This document shows positions 49,024 to 61,941 of a stretch of 64,000 nt of DNA, one piece after another (positions within the stretch are counted from its first letter, which is position 1; each line of letters opens with the position of its first letter). The notes beneath the pieces are model-generated. The model was not told the DNA's origin and did not search any database. It saw only the letters and a program-made list of their open reading frames with translations. The translations under genes were made by a program, and so were the position numbers. The stretch comes from Centrapalus pauciflorus (lineage: Eukaryota > Streptophyta > Magnoliopsida > Asterales > Asteraceae), in the NCBI GenBank assembly GCA_020465985.1, contig JAANYP010002326.1, forward strand, positions 484,001 to 548,000, given 5' to 3'.

Positions 49024-49648
49024 AAATAATAAATAAAATATTTATATTTTATAGTTCCAAAAACATTAAAAAAAAGTATAAGTTCTTTAAATTTTATTTA
49101 CAATTAAATATATTACTTTTACAAATAATATAAAATGACAAAAAAAAAAAAATTAGATTTTTGATATGTTGTCTTCTTTTGTTATTTTGCCTTTTTATTT
49201 GCCCTTTTAAATATTGATGTTTTTCAAAACTTAAATTCATTAAAAGTGATTTTTATTTTATGTCTTTCATTATACTTCAAAATTATACACAATCGACAAA
49301 CTCTAATTAATAACTATTATTAGATGGCGAACTTTAATAATTAATTTTGTTGGGATTTATATCTCTGTTGTTGTTGTTTGGATATAACGGTAATAGAACT
49401 GTAGTTGAATATTTTCAACACTTTCTTTGTCTATTGATTATAACATTGTGTAGCATTATAGTTTGTAATTTTGATTGATATTAAACTGAAAATATTGTAT
49501 TTATATGATGTTTCATACAATTCATGTTGAAGCAACAACTAATTCCTTACGGAAAATGTATAACATATGAATTTCATAAGCTTGTATTAAATCTATGTTT
49601 AGACTAACGTTATGAACTTATTATGATTTTACATAAGAACATCAAAGG

Positions 49649-49726
<78 letters not shown>

Positions 49727-50343
49727 CATCTTCTTGAAAATGTAACATAATAGTTAATTTAATTACTTGAAAGATAAAAAAAAACATATACATAACCAAC
49801 TTCTTAAATAAGCTTCGTTTTCTATAAGCTTTTAATTTTTCGCAATTTAACATCTATAATTACAGTACTCCTTTTACATCCTAAGGTAAAATTGTAATTT
49901 TCATTTTCAGACATATCAAGTGATGATTAATTGCCTTCAAAAAATATTTAATTTTTTTTCTTCACCAACTTTCACGTAACATTATTTTCAAATATGTCTC
50001 TTTATTTTACAAAATTTTCTTTTCTATATGTAACATAAGCACTACATACAACTTTCAACTTTGATATACTTAGGAATGTTTGGAGCTGTCATTTGAAAAT
50101 ATCAGGTATTGTTTAGTATTTTGGTTACATGAAAAGTTTTATTATTTTATAATAAAAGTTATGATTTTTTTAAATTGCTACAATGCACACAAAAAAATTA
50201 TTATATTTATTTATCATTCTAAGCTATTGTAATTTTACATTAATAATATTTAGTTTTTTTTTTTTGATTTTTCATTTAATAATGATGTTGTCTTTGTTTT
50301 AATATTTTAATCTTTATTTATAAAACATATATGATTTTTTAAA
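49020..50343. other. AT-rich intergenic DNA with a naked (TA)n tract
   Basis: No gene. A perfect TA run of about 69 bases (49655-49723) has no TA-associated element next to it, in contrast to the tracts elsewhere in the window. Confidence 0.45.
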
Positions 50344-50378
50344 CCCGCAGCAACGCACGGGAGGCTTGAACACTCGTT
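50344..50378 (+). mobile_element. Helitron-like 3' end (terminal CTAG mutated)
   Basis: CCCG-CAGCAACGCA-CGGG forms the short hairpin typical of plant Helitron 3' ends, and CTCGTT follows where CTAGT would be expected. The 5' end was not found. Confidence 0.35.
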
Positions 50379-50394
50379 GATATCATTTTATGTA

Positions 50395-50869
50395 GGGTTA
50401 ATTATGTCAAAAGTAATCCATTGTCACTGTTTTTTCAATTTGGGTAACATACTAAAATTTTTTCTATTTGAGGTAACATACTTTCAAATCAAGTGAATAA
50501 AGATAACTGTATCGGATTGATAGGTAAAAATTACTAACATGACAGTTTATATATTTGGTCATCAGTTTTTTTAATTTCTAATATTGCTGAATTATTTTTA
50601 AATTTGCTCAAAATAGCAAGGTATTATCAAAAAATACTTTTAAATTGCACAAACTAGTGCACATCATGTAACAATTAAATTGTCATTTCTGTAAAAAAAT
50701 ATTGACTAAACAAAGAAACTACCACATCAATAATTTTTACCTTTCAATCCGATATGGTTACATTGATTGAGTTGATTGGAAAGTATGTTACCTTAATTAA
50801 AAGAAAAATTATTATGTTACCCAAATTAAAAAAACAATGATAGTATGTTACCTTTTGACGCAATTAACC
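50395..50869. mobile_element. GGTAACAT foldback element (MULE-like)
   Basis: 475 bp. Starts GGGTTAATTATGTCAAAAG and ends TTTTGACGCAATTAACC, with long imperfect inverted arms containing GGTAACATACT and AGGTAAAAATTACT. Direct repeats ATTTTATGTA (50385-50394 and 50870-50879) are a perfect 10-bp flank, consistent with the 9-11-bp TSDs of Mutator-like elements. Non-coding. Related copy in NRPB3 intron 2. Confidence 0.75.
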
Positions 50870-50879
50870 ATTTTATGTA

Positions 50880-51240
50880 AACGTAAAACAAAACCCTTTT
50901 ATAAGATTTTTAAACCTTGATTTTGATCCGTCTTAAATAATGTAAATATGATGTTTACTTGCTTAGGGTTCTCTAGATAAAACATGATTTAAAATGTGTT
51001 TTTAAACATCTAAATCCTCGACATCCGACTACTGCTTCTCAAACCTCAGAGCAAAAGCTTTTTCTAATTATAAAGGTGTTTAAAATTGTGTTTGTAATGT
51101 GATCATACATTTCTTGAAAAATGATTTAAATATTATTTAGAAAACGGGCATCAATTTATAATTTATCTATAAGATTGTGCTAAGTTAAAATCGAATAATC
51201 TCTTGAAAAAGACATAACATAGACGCATTAGCTAAATAAA
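50880..51240. other. Intergenic, nothing recognised
   Basis: Short spacer between the foldback element and the Tourist MITE. No ORF or repeat terminus. Confidence 0.4.
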
Positions 51241-51243
51241 TAA

Positions 51244-51556
51244 GGCGGCGTTTGGTTCGCAGAATGTTTATTCCTGTAATGGAATCTGTCAAGTAATGTA
51301 ATTCTGGATGAAATGGATCTGTCAGAATAGAAATGGAGACTGATAAATATGAAGTCTAGGGTTTGGTTTTAGAACTGTTAAAATCTTTGGAATGAAATTT
51401 GAATTCCATGGCATTAACCCAAGGAAAATGATTTTTTTTTTAAAAGTGGTGTTTTTTTTAAAATGAAACTTCATTCCATTCATTTTTACTACCAAACAGC
51501 ACATCGGAATATAATTTTCATTCTAATTCCATCAAATTATGTAAACCAAACGCCCC
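51244..51556. mobile_element. Tourist-type MITE
   Basis: 313 bp. Ends GGCGGCGTTTGGTTCGCAGA and GTAAACCAAACGCCCC are inverted, with TAA on both sides (51241-51243 and 51557-51559). Length and termini match the copy at 12125-12436 (312 bp). Confidence 0.8.
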
Positions 51557-51564
51557 TAAAAGAA

Positions 51565-52164
51565 TCTATACTATATATAATAAGAAAACCACTTGGAGTT
51601 TCTGGATCAGTGGATTGAAATAAATCAATGGTCCAGATTAATGACAACTCATAATTATTTATGAAATGTCTCTTATACCCTTAACTAAAATAAATAATTA
51701 CACATATGTCATATATTAATTTTTAGAAGTTACCAAATTCAACTCATAATTATTTATGAAGTTACCAAATTCAACTCATTACCTATATATGGATTATTAG
51801 GGTTATATTTTTATCTCCAATGAGTCAAATGAGTATATTATAAAAAATTAAATTACAATTGAAACTGGTTGAAAGTCACATAAAGTGTGTTCAAGTGCAT
51901 ATAATATAATTTGCCAATAATAGACATGGATATTTTATGATGTTCAAGTCCTATCTGTATTAGTGACAATTAGTGCCACAAAAATATCAAATTGACACAT
52001 GACGTAAAATTAGTGACAATTAGTGCCACAAAAATATCAAAATGATAAAAACAAACATTGTAAAATATAATTTTACAAGTAGGGTCTATCCGAAAAAAAA
52101 TTATTGTAATATTAATTAAGTAACTTAATTTAATTTACCCACGTGTGCGTGGGTCATAATCTAG
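51565..52164 (+). mobile_element. Non-autonomous Helitron
   Basis: 600 bp. Starts TCTATACTATATATAATAAG and ends with the hairpin ACCCACG-TGTG-CGTGGGT, then CATAATCTAG. The flanks are A on the left and T on the right, the A/T insertion site of Helitrons. A direct repeat of TTAGTGACAATTAGTGCCAC lies inside (51960 and 52010). No Rep/helicase coding. Confidence 0.85.
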
Positions 52165-52534
52165 TTGAGATTTAAAACATTTATTTAAAGAAAAATAGTA
52201 AATTGATAAATGTTTGTGGAAATAGGTGAACATAAGGTGGGGTGGGAGTGAGATACAGAACAGGAAGAGGGTACCGACGACTGAGAGTACGGAAAATGGT
52301 GAGCCACAAAGAGTGTTGGGGTGGGGGGATTTGTGGCCTAAAATATCCCGCTACCCAAAAACACAATGCCCGATGACTCTGACTCATATCATTTGCCACA
52401 CCATCAATCAATTTGCAAAGTTCAAATAATTTATTCAACCACTACAATTTTTTATATAAATTTTATTTTTAAAATTTGTTTATTCCTTGATAAATGACCA
52501 ACCAATTGGAATTTATCATTTTTTTAATTCTATT
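52165..52534. other. Intergenic DNA with a G-rich patch
   Basis: 52230-52400 is less AT-rich than its surroundings and has open short frames on both strands (60-85 codons) without family resemblance. It may be a decayed gene or promoter remnant. Confidence 0.35.
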
Positions 52535-52985
52535 AAGGGTTTATCATGAAAATAAAAAACATGTTTTTTCGTCTATTGATATTATTTTTTTAAAAAAATT
52601 CTTAAGTTAATTTTTTCTATTTAGTTATTAAAAAAGTTAACTATTAGGTGTCGTTTAGATTAAAGAATTTAAAATAATAGATCCTAAATGATAGAATTTT
52701 AATTTATTTAGAGGGGTGTGTGGATTATGAAAGGTAAAGAAATGTGTAATATGAAATGCTAAATGAAACTAATTTTTTTTTATTTTTTATTCAAACAAAA
52801 TATGAGAGGTTCTAAATCCAAATTCTAAATACGTTGTTTAAATCATTCAAACCAAACGACACCATAGAACTTGATTTTTCAGTTTTTTGAAAACCCGATT
52901 TACCAATTATAATCGGACTCTAATAATCAAATTTCACAAAACTAAAATAAAAAAAAAGTAACTATTTTCATAATAAACCCTTCTA
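52535..52985. repeat. Dispersed foldback repeat, copy 3 of 4, interrupted
   Basis: GGGTTTATCATGAAAATAAA on the left and TTTCATAATAAACCC on the right are inverted termini. The core is CCGATTTACCAATTATAATC then GGACTCTAATAATC. A MITE at 52647-52863 splits the copy at a site that is intact in the copy at 59346. Confidence 0.6.
52647..52863. mobile_element. MITE nested in the foldback repeat
   Basis: 217 bp. Ends GGTGTCGTTTAGATTAAAGA and TCAAACCAAACGACACC are inverted. Flanks TTA (left) and ATA (right) suggest a 3-bp TSD with one change. The paralogous repeat at 59346 reads ACATTAGAACCTG across the equivalent empty site, supporting insertion here. Confidence 0.7.
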
Positions 52986-53276
52986 TCAACATATGAAACT
53001 TTATGATATATGGAGGAGAAAAAACTCAATTACATGAATCATACTGAATGTTTTCAAACCAGATCTCAATTTTTATAATTTCAGTAAATCAAATTTCGTT
53101 CGGTCCGGTCCAACTTTCTACTTTTCTTTGTAGCAGTCGAAAAATATGGAAATAGGATCGTATACTTCATGACAGTGTTCTCGATTTTTAATTTTAGACA
53201 TTTTTGTTTTGTTTTTTTGGATTCGGATCAGTTTCGAAACCGAACTCATCCCTACTTTGATATATATATATATATA
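52986..53276. other. hAT-like remnant and short TA tract
   Basis: TCGTTCGGTCCGGTCC (53097) and AACCGAACTCATCCCTAC (53239-53256) look like the right part of a hAT-type element. A TA tract at 53260-53276 follows. Confidence 0.35.
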
Positions 53277-53487
53277 GGAATGAGTTCAATGGAGAACCTC
53301 TATGCATCGAAGAACCTTGAATAACCACAATGCATCGCTAGAAAATTGTAATGCATCACGTAAAAAATGCATCACGCGGGAATTTGATGGATTTCGTGGA
53401 AATAATGATGCATCACGAGGGAATTGTGATGCATGGAGGTTCTTCAAAGTTCTTCGATGCATGGAGGTTCTCCATTGAACCCACCTC
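53277..53487. mobile_element. TA-microsatellite-associated element h
   Basis: Ends GGAATGAGTTCAATGGAGAA and TTCTCCATTGAACCCACCTC are inverted. Inside are repeats of GATGCATCACGAGGGAAT and ATGCATCACGCGGGAATT, linking it to elements d, e and k. TA tracts lie outside both ends (53260-53276; 53488-53502). Confidence 0.7.
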
Positions 53488-54297
53488 TATATATATATAT
53501 ATGAGATCTTAAACATTATTTATATATTAAACATCATGATCACCTATCAAAATTTGACATTAGCATCACTTAAAGCTTTTGCATGTTACACATGACTTAT
53601 TTTCATGATTCAAAATTAAGTAATTTCTTTTAAGGAAGAATTTCATATACACCCTTCCAAAACTTCATAATATCAATATACCCAACCTAAAATTTTAATA
53701 TCATATATATCCCTCCTAAATGTAATAATATCATATATACTCAATTTTAATTATTAATATCACAAATATCACTCTTAAACATCATTAATATCATATAACT
53801 AATGACCATTATACCCTTACTCATTTCTTCTTTCAACTAAACTTCAAAATATCATATTATCCAATTTAAATTAAAATATAATATCCTTTTTAATAATTTT
53901 AAATAATTTATATTTGTAAACTTTACTAAATCAATTTTTCAAACTAAAACAAATTAACATAGAAAAAATTGTGTCATTGTTTTGCTCGTTTGTAGTTAAA
54001 TCGTATCGTCTTATTATATTTTCTTATTTGTTTTTTTATTCTACAGTAATCTATACATATTATATTCTTTCTTCTCTTTTTCTTTTAGAATTTTATAGTT
54101 GTATCGCATTTTGTTTTTTAAAATTTAGTATATATATTTTTTGTTTTCTAATATATTAGTTTCAATTTTTTTTTCAAGCTTGCATTCGTTTTATAACTAT
54201 TGTTTATTTAGTTTACCTTTTTTTTTAAGTTTTATATTAAATATAGTATTTGAGTTACAACTTTTTATCCGATGTAATTAGTTGTGTATATTTTGTG

Positions 54298-54298
<1 letters not shown>

Positions 54299-54392
<94 letters not shown>
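54299..54392. repeat. Long (TA)n tract
   Basis: About 94 bases of perfect TA repeat at the inner end of the left foldback arm, immediately before element i. Confidence 0.9.
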
Positions 54393-54394
<2 letters not shown>

Positions 54395-55028
54395 AGGTTC
54401 TATTGAGAACTTTTGTGCATCGAGGCACCATTGAGAACTTTTGTGCATCGGACTATCTACTAAGGGTGCACAAAGGACATTTAGGGGATATTAAATGTAT
54501 GAAAATTATTTTTGAATTTAAATGTTTTTAAGATAATTAATAGCTAAATTTGGTATTAAATCACCATTAACTTCTTTCCTAAAACCACTCCCTCTTTCTC
54601 TCTCTTAGTCCCCTCTTGATTTTGGAAGAGATGAACGATATGCATGATTTATGTTTGTATGAACGATTCATGTTTGTATTTTGATGTATTTTGATTTTGG
54701 AAAAGATGAACGAAATGCATGATTTATTTTTGGAAAAGATGAACGAAATGCATGATTTATTTTGGAAGAGATGAACGCTATGCATGTATTTTGATGTATT
54801 TTGAATTTGTATTATTGTTGTTAATTTTGGAAGTGTATTAATTAAATAAGGATTGCATAATTCCTGTTTTACCCCTCCGCGAATTTCATTATGTGCACTT
54901 GATGCATAAAAATTTCTATTTAATTACCCTTTTGCCATTTGATCTAATCCTCACATTCTTTTCATCCAAGGGCCAGTGGAGGTTCTTTTGTGCCTCGATG
55001 CACAAAAGTTCTCAATGGAACCTCCCTC
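54393..55028. mobile_element. TA-microsatellite-associated element i
   Basis: The left end TGAGGTTCTATTGAGAACTT and the right end AAGTTCTCAATGGAACCTCC are inverted. Interior repeats the a/c layout: CTCTTTCTCTCTC tract (54590-54606), GATGAACGAAATGCATGATT repeats (54625-54790), and TACCCTTTTGCCATTTGATC at 54924. TA tracts outside both ends. Confidence 0.7.
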
Positions 55029-55050
55029 TATATATATATATATATACATA

Positions 55051-55466
55051 CAGAATCAGGTTCATCAGCGTACCTATGAGATTCCAGCGTACCCTAATGT
55101 GAATGATCATTCACATATATATTTTTTTTAATAGACATGTATAATACAATATTATAAGCCTTTTTTTTAAAAGAAACAACATCATAAATCTTGTGAATGG
55201 TAAAAAAAGATAATGTGAATGGTCGTTCACACCATTCACATTCACATGAATGACCATTCAGATGGACGACCATTCACATAAATATGCATTGAGCATTCAT
55301 ATAAATTTTAAGGACACAAAAAGTGTGAATGTATGTGAAATTCATATATCATGTGTATAACATTTATTTAAACATGATTATGATAAAAAAAATTAAAAAA
55401 AGTTTTTTAAGGTTGGTACATTCGGGTGCACTTGATTTCGAGAGATACCTTTTTGAACCTAAATCT
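55051..55466. mobile_element. TA-microsatellite-associated element j
   Basis: Left end CAGAATCAGGTTCATCAGCG; right end TTTTTGAACCTAAATCTATA gives a loose inverted partner (AGGTTCA). Inside, ATTCACAT/ATGTGAAT motifs recur in both orientations (55098-55290). TA lies on the left (55029-55046), and (CATA)n then (TA)n on the right (55467-55533). Ends are less certain than for its neighbours. Confidence 0.5.
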
Positions 55467-55474
55467 ATACATAC

Positions 55475-55533
<59 letters not shown>
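55467..55533. repeat. (CATA)n(TA)n tract between elements j and k
   Basis: Five to six CATA units pass into about 45 bases of TA. Confidence 0.85.
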
Positions 55534-56111
<578 letters not shown>

Positions 56112-56221
56112 TATATATATATAATCTTGTAGTTAACACAAAATATACACAACTAATTACATCATATAACAAGTTATAGCTCAGATACTAGACCAAATAT
56201 AAAAATTAAGAAAAGTAAACT

Positions 56222-57542
56222 TGTAACACCCACCCCGAACCCGGAAATGCCACGTCAATACAATACACAGGTGGCAATATCTCAATGCTCTATCATACAC
56301 ACGTCATAGGATAAGCCGAAATCATTGACAATTTAAAACTTTCATATAATATCATTATCATGCGATTCACTGGTTAATAACATCTCATGAGGCACAAACA
56401 CTAACATAATCGTTAACAAAGGCAGCTACAACAGTCTTCACATAACGACGAGTCTCTGATCAACAACTCAGCTACCGATCCCTTCACTGATACCCTGAAC
56501 ATGGTAGACTCGAATACGTAAGCTCGAAAGCTCGTGAGTACGCGAGGGTTAGACTCTGCACAATAAACACATAGCATGCGTACACATAGCACATACACAC
56601 AGCACAACTCTATCTCTGTCCCTGGCAATCAGCATTACTATACAGGTATGAACACACAGTATGAGATCCGAAGCCCTACACACAGAATCACTGAAGGGGG
56701 ACCCTTCCCCAACTAACGACCGCGGCCGCGGTGGTTAGCCACAACCCAAAATCCCGACGAGACCCGCTTCCATACCCAACCTCAAGCCCCTACAGAACCC
56801 AACCCAAAACCCTATGCAGAACCCGGCCCAGCAGCTGACCGCGCCGCGACCCCCCTGCACCTCGCCCTGCGCCCCTTCTCCCCTGCGCGTCGCCCCCCCC
56901 CCCCTGCGCGTCGCGCCGCGACAACACGCCTGCACCCTTCCCTGCTCTTCGATTTCCATGGCTGTCCAGGAGTTAAAACTCCCATCTAAATCGATTTCAG
57001 CCCCAAACAAACACCATAATAGCAGCATATGATAACTTCTAATAGCATAAAACTATTTCACACATCCTCTACAACACATAACTCAAATAAAATCTTCAAT
57101 TCAAGGGGCTTACCTTGATGACCTTCAAGAACACAATTAGGAAGAAGATGATGAAGGTTTGGCACTCCAATCAGCTAGGAATTGGCATTCTCTTGCTGGA
57201 ACTCCACACAAAACACACACATACACACTCTCTAGGGTTATTGCAAATGAGGAAAGAAGAAAGGATAAGCATCCATAAGTACGTCTCTATCTCAACCGGT
57301 CCCGAATCCATTAACCTGAACCCGATTTCACAATTTCATAATTAATATCCTTTTAACCCATGTAACTCCACGAGCTCAAATATATAATTAATCCACTAAT
57401 ATTATAACCCGGAGACACGTAACTCATAAACCCGACACATATATATCCACAAATCGGGCTATTATTGGACACACGCAATAATAATTATTTAAACATCCAC
57501 TAAAATAATTCTACGCAATTATCTCGAAAATGAGATGTTGCA
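56222..57542 (-). mobile_element. Putative solo LTR
   Basis: 1321 bp. Read on the minus strand it starts TGCAACATCTCATTTTCGAG and ends GGGTGGGTGTTACA. A perfect 5-bp TSD, AAACT, flanks it (56217-56221 and 57543-57547). It has a GC-rich core (56700-56950), including C runs, unlike the rest of the window. No internal genes, so a solo LTR is the simplest reading. The long minus-strand Gly/Arg-rich frame is compositional. It splits the right arm of the foldback at 53634-58207. Confidence 0.65.
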
Positions 57543-58286
57543 AAACTGAATAAACAATAGTTATTAAACGAATGCAAACTTGTAAAATGTTAGAAACCAT
57601 TGTATTAGAAAACAAAAAAAAACGTGTATATTAAATTTTTAAAAAAATGCAATGCAACGATAAAGTTCGAAAAGAAAAAAAAAACACAATATGTAATAAG
57701 TTAATTGCATATAGATTACTGTAGAAAAAACAAATAAAAAAATAATAAGACGATACGATTTGATTACAAACGAGCAAAAATATAATACAAATTTTTTATT
57801 TTTTTTATTTTTAATGGTAATTTGTTTTAGTTTAAGAATTTATTTAGTAAACTTTACAAAAATAAATTATATAAAATTATTGAAAGGGATATTATATTTT
57901 AATTTAAGTTGGATAAATATGATATTTTGAAGTTTAGTTGAAAGAATAAATGAGTAAGGGTATAATGGTTATTTATTAACAAGCAATATTAATTATGAGT
58001 TTTAAATGTTTTTAAAAATAATTAAATTAATGAATTTAGGTATATATGATATTAATGATATTTAAGAGGGATATATGTGATATTAATCATTAAATTTGGG
58101 TATATATGATATTATAATGTTTAGGAGGGATATATATGATATTAAACTTTTAGGTAGGGTATATATGATATTATGAAGTTTTAGAATGATATATATGAAA
58201 TTCTCCCGTCTTTTAAATACTCCTATTTTAAATTGTTAAGAGTGTCAAGGATGACCTTAACATTGTGTCCTATTGTAAAAAAAAAA

Positions 58287-58803
58287 GGGATAACTGCGTA
58301 AAAAACCCCAAACTTGTCGGGTTTTTGTGATTAAAACCCCAAACCATTTTTCGTTGCATAGAAAACCCCGAACTAACTAAAAATTCGTAAATTAAGGTTT
58401 TATTAATGAATAACCGGTTGAAACCGGCTATTAATCCTACGTGGACCGATAAATAACCTAAGTGGAATAAATTTATAATTGTTGAAACCGGTTGTCAAGT
58501 ATTACACATCATTTAAACCCCGTTGATAATTTTTATAGTAGTTTTTAAACGGGAATACATCATCAACGGGGGTTTAAATGATGTGTAGTACTTGACAACC
58601 GATTTCAATAATTAAAACTTATGTCACTTAAGTTATTTACCGGTCCACGTAGGATTTAAAAACCGGTTTCAACCGGTTACCCATTGATAAAACCTTGATT
58701 TACTGATTTTTAGTTAGTTCGGGGTTTTTTATGCAACGGGAAATGGTTTGGGGTTTTAATCACAAAAAACTGACAAGTTAGTGGTTTTTTGCGCAATTAT
58801 CCC
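58287..58803. mobile_element. Foldback MITE with GGGATAACTGCG ends
   Basis: 517 bp, almost fully palindromic. The left end GGGATAACTGCGTAAAAAAC and the right end GTTTTTTGCGCAATTATCCC are inverted (allowing for two to three differences), and long arms share AACCGGTTTCAACCGG and CATCATTTAAACCCC blocks. Flanks are A-rich (AAAAAAAAA left, TAAAAAAAA right), compatible with a 9-bp TSD. Non-coding, MULE-like. Confidence 0.65.
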
Positions 58804-59345
58804 TAAAAAAAATGTATAATTTAAAAATAGGATTAGAACTCATGTTTGATGCTTATCTTTTTCATTATTGGTTATTTTTTGTTTTTTAATTTCAACATTT
58901 ACTCAAATTACTTGATCTTAATATCATCAAATATAACGTTTTATTTTTTTGTTCAAATACTATAAGTTGTTATATCATTAAATTTTTACAAAAGAAATAT
59001 TGTTTTTAATCAATTTTATAAAGTTTCAATTCACTAAACATTTAAATATTTCATTTTTAAGTTATATCACAACAAATAAACATTACAAAATAGTAACTAT
59101 TATTAGATCATTTAATACGGTCATGTTGGAAATTTAATTCTTTTTAAAATTAAATAATTAATTTTAGATATACTTTGACAATTATGTCAGTTAAAAAATT
59201 AATATGTTACTTAAAAGTTTTGAATCAAATGTGACAGTTAAACATATTAATTATTTATTATTTTAGGATTATTATTTTAAATATTGTGTGTTTATTTTAA
59301 TTAAATCAATGAAGAATTTTATTGGGTTGTGGTGTTATTATTATT
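58804..59345. other. AT-rich intergenic DNA
   Basis: No gene or repeat boundary recognised. Confidence 0.4.
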
Positions 59346-59635
59346 ATTAGGTTTTATTATGAAAAAATAAACATGTTTTTACGTTTTTGTGTTTTCGTCC
59401 TCCGTATTATTTTTTTCATAAAAAATTCTCAAGTTATTTTTTTTTGTTTAGTAAAATTTGAACATTAGAACCTGATTTTTTAGTTTTTAAAAGTCCGGTT
59501 TACTAATTATAATCGGTATCTAATGTCCAAATTTTGCTAAACCAAAAAAAATTAATTTGAGGACTTTTATGGTAAAAAAATAACATAGAGAAACGAAAAC
59601 CCAAAAAACGTGAAAACATGTTTTTTTTAATAAAA
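59346..59635. repeat. Dispersed foldback repeat, copy 4 of 4
   Basis: The best-preserved copy. AACATGTTTTTACGTTTTTG on the left and AACGTGAAAACATGTTTTTT on the right are inverted arms around GGTTTACTAATTATAATCGG. It contains the empty site for the MITE inserted at 52647. Confidence 0.55.
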
Positions 59636-60177
59636 AACCATATTAGTATTATTATTATTACTTAAGTATTGTAAAATACTTATAAATGAAAAAAATTCAT
59701 AACGATAACAAATATATGATAAATATTTATAATAGTAAATATATATATCTATAGTAATGAACTTTATCTTTAACTTTATAGATAAAAACCTGTAACAATT
59801 ATAGTAAAATTTTATAATAGATAGTTAAAATTTCTTTAAATTATAAAATAGACCAATCCAAAACTTTAATTAATAATAGTTAGTTTTAGAAGTTTAATTA
59901 CAAAAACTAATTGACTATTTTCTAAAATATTATTAAATGTTATTAGCTTTCTATATAATGATAAACGCAATATACACAATGATCAAAAACTAAATAATCT
60001 TTCAGAATGTTTAATTATCAAATTTGACTAATAAATTAAGAAATTATAAATATTTATTATTTTTATCGGTAAACAAATATGATTAATCTCAGCTGTTGGA
60101 GCATGAACTCACAATAAAAAAAACTACAAAAAATATAAAGTTTTTAAAACAAACAAGCATATATTATATTATTATAA

Positions 60178-60238
<61 letters not shown>

Positions 60239-61941
60239 ATAAGTTTTTTAACGAAGCAACTCGGATATACACTAGTTTCAAACTTTCAATAAATTGGGAT
60301 GTAAAACCGTAAAATTTCTTATGGGTGTCAAATGAATATTAAATTGACCCCCACCATGAATATTCTTTTATTATATTCTAAATAATTTATATATATAATA
60401 ATTAATTAAGTTAATCTATTAATTTCTTTTTATTAAAGTAAGTATGTTTATACATTTTTTTGATGAAAAACGTTAGAGAGTCAATCTTTTTTTTTTTTTT
60501 TTTTTTTTTGTTGAAAAAACAAGGAAACTTATAATTAGTGAGTAGTCAAAAAAAAAACAAGGAAACTTATAATTAGTGATTAGTCAAAGGAGTATCATAC
60601 AACTAACTCTAAATAGTAAATGGAATGGGAACTAAATTTAATTCATTCTCAATGTTTGACTTGCTTCATAGGATCAACAATAACATTTAGTGCCCACAAA
60701 TATTCTTTTATGCGCTTTTTTTTTTTTAAATCTATGTATGTATTGTATTACTAATTTAACAAGGTTTTAAACTTTACGTATTGTAACGGGATAAAAAAAA
60801 TGATATACTTAAGTTTTTATTAGATAAAATATGTTACCGGTAAAAACAACAAATTTGTTATATACTATATAAAAGGGAAATTTGTGTAAAAATCTTCAAA
60901 TTGAATATTTTTTCAGTTAAAACCCTAAACCGTTTTTCATTGGTACTTAGGAAAACACGCACTCATCAGGTCACTTTTAAAGAGAAGGCATGTGGGAAAG
61001 GAACACTCCACTAGCTGAAGATTTTACGGGACAAATCAATGGTGCATGGATTTTATGTAAAATAAACTATATTTGAACAAAAAAACTAAAATATATGCAT
61101 CGTATATATAAAAACTAAAGTGCATATATACTATCATATGTCTAAAAGAAATTCATGTATTAAATGATTACATTTTAAAAAAATTATTTAGTATTATACG
61201 ACCTTATTCCCATTTAAAATAGACCGACAATTCGTGTATTCGTGTTGTTTTCATGTGTCAGACACGAATTTGACACGACAAGTTTACACGAAGGACAATA
61301 AGTTTTATCTTACTTTTTAAGATGTATTCGTGTCGTGTCAGTATGTAAGGCATGTAGGGCTGTCCCATGAATTTTGGTGGCCATGTACGATAATTAAATA
61401 GTAGACTCTTGAAACGTGAAAAATTCTAAATTTATATAAAAATTATTAGTTTACATAAAAAAAACATTTAAAACAATGATATTAAGACATGTTCATATAA
61501 CTTGAACAAAATAATTAATTTCAAAACTATATTTATCTGAAATGACATTGCTATACGTTTCTTTTTAATAATCATACATCCTCACACTCACATATTTTTT
61601 TGTTAACGACGTGAGACACAGTAATTAAATTTAAGCAGACTGTAGCTTTTCATAATTTTTTCTAATCACCTGTCAATGATGAGGCCCTATCAAACTTGAG
61701 GCCCTAAACGGTCGTACTTAGTGCACACCCTCAAGGCCGGCCCGGAAGGCATGCATGCACCAAACTTCCAACTGGAAACTGGAAGGCGGGTAAAGAGACA
61801 TCTTACCAACCTAAAAAACAAACCAAGCATGCCATACATCATATTCCCTCATTTCTCTTTCTAATGCTTTCCTGCTGTCACAAAACCCATATAAAAACCT
61901 CCTTCTTCAATTCCTCCTATTCACTCTCACCACCAATCACC
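59636..61941. other. AT-rich intergenic DNA and LRR-gene upstream region
   Basis: No gene. It holds a run of about 56 A residues (60181-60236), a T28 run (60488-60509 region) and two tandem copies of ACAAGGAAACTTATAATTAG (60518-60590). Remnants include TTCAGTTAAAACCCTAAACC (60913), related to the 58287 element, and GTGTCAGACACGAATTTGAC (61255). The LRR gene promoter should lie within the last few hundred bases. Confidence 0.4.

Noticed and set aside
56735..57032. Gly/Arg-rich minus-strand frame in a GC-rich patch
   Set aside because: It lies within the solo LTR, has compositional bias and a C-run, and resembles no family.
61864..61941. Upstream in-frame ATG extending the LRR protein by 26 residues
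   Set aside because: The extension is polar and not signal-like. The downstream ATG has a better context and directly precedes a good signal peptide.
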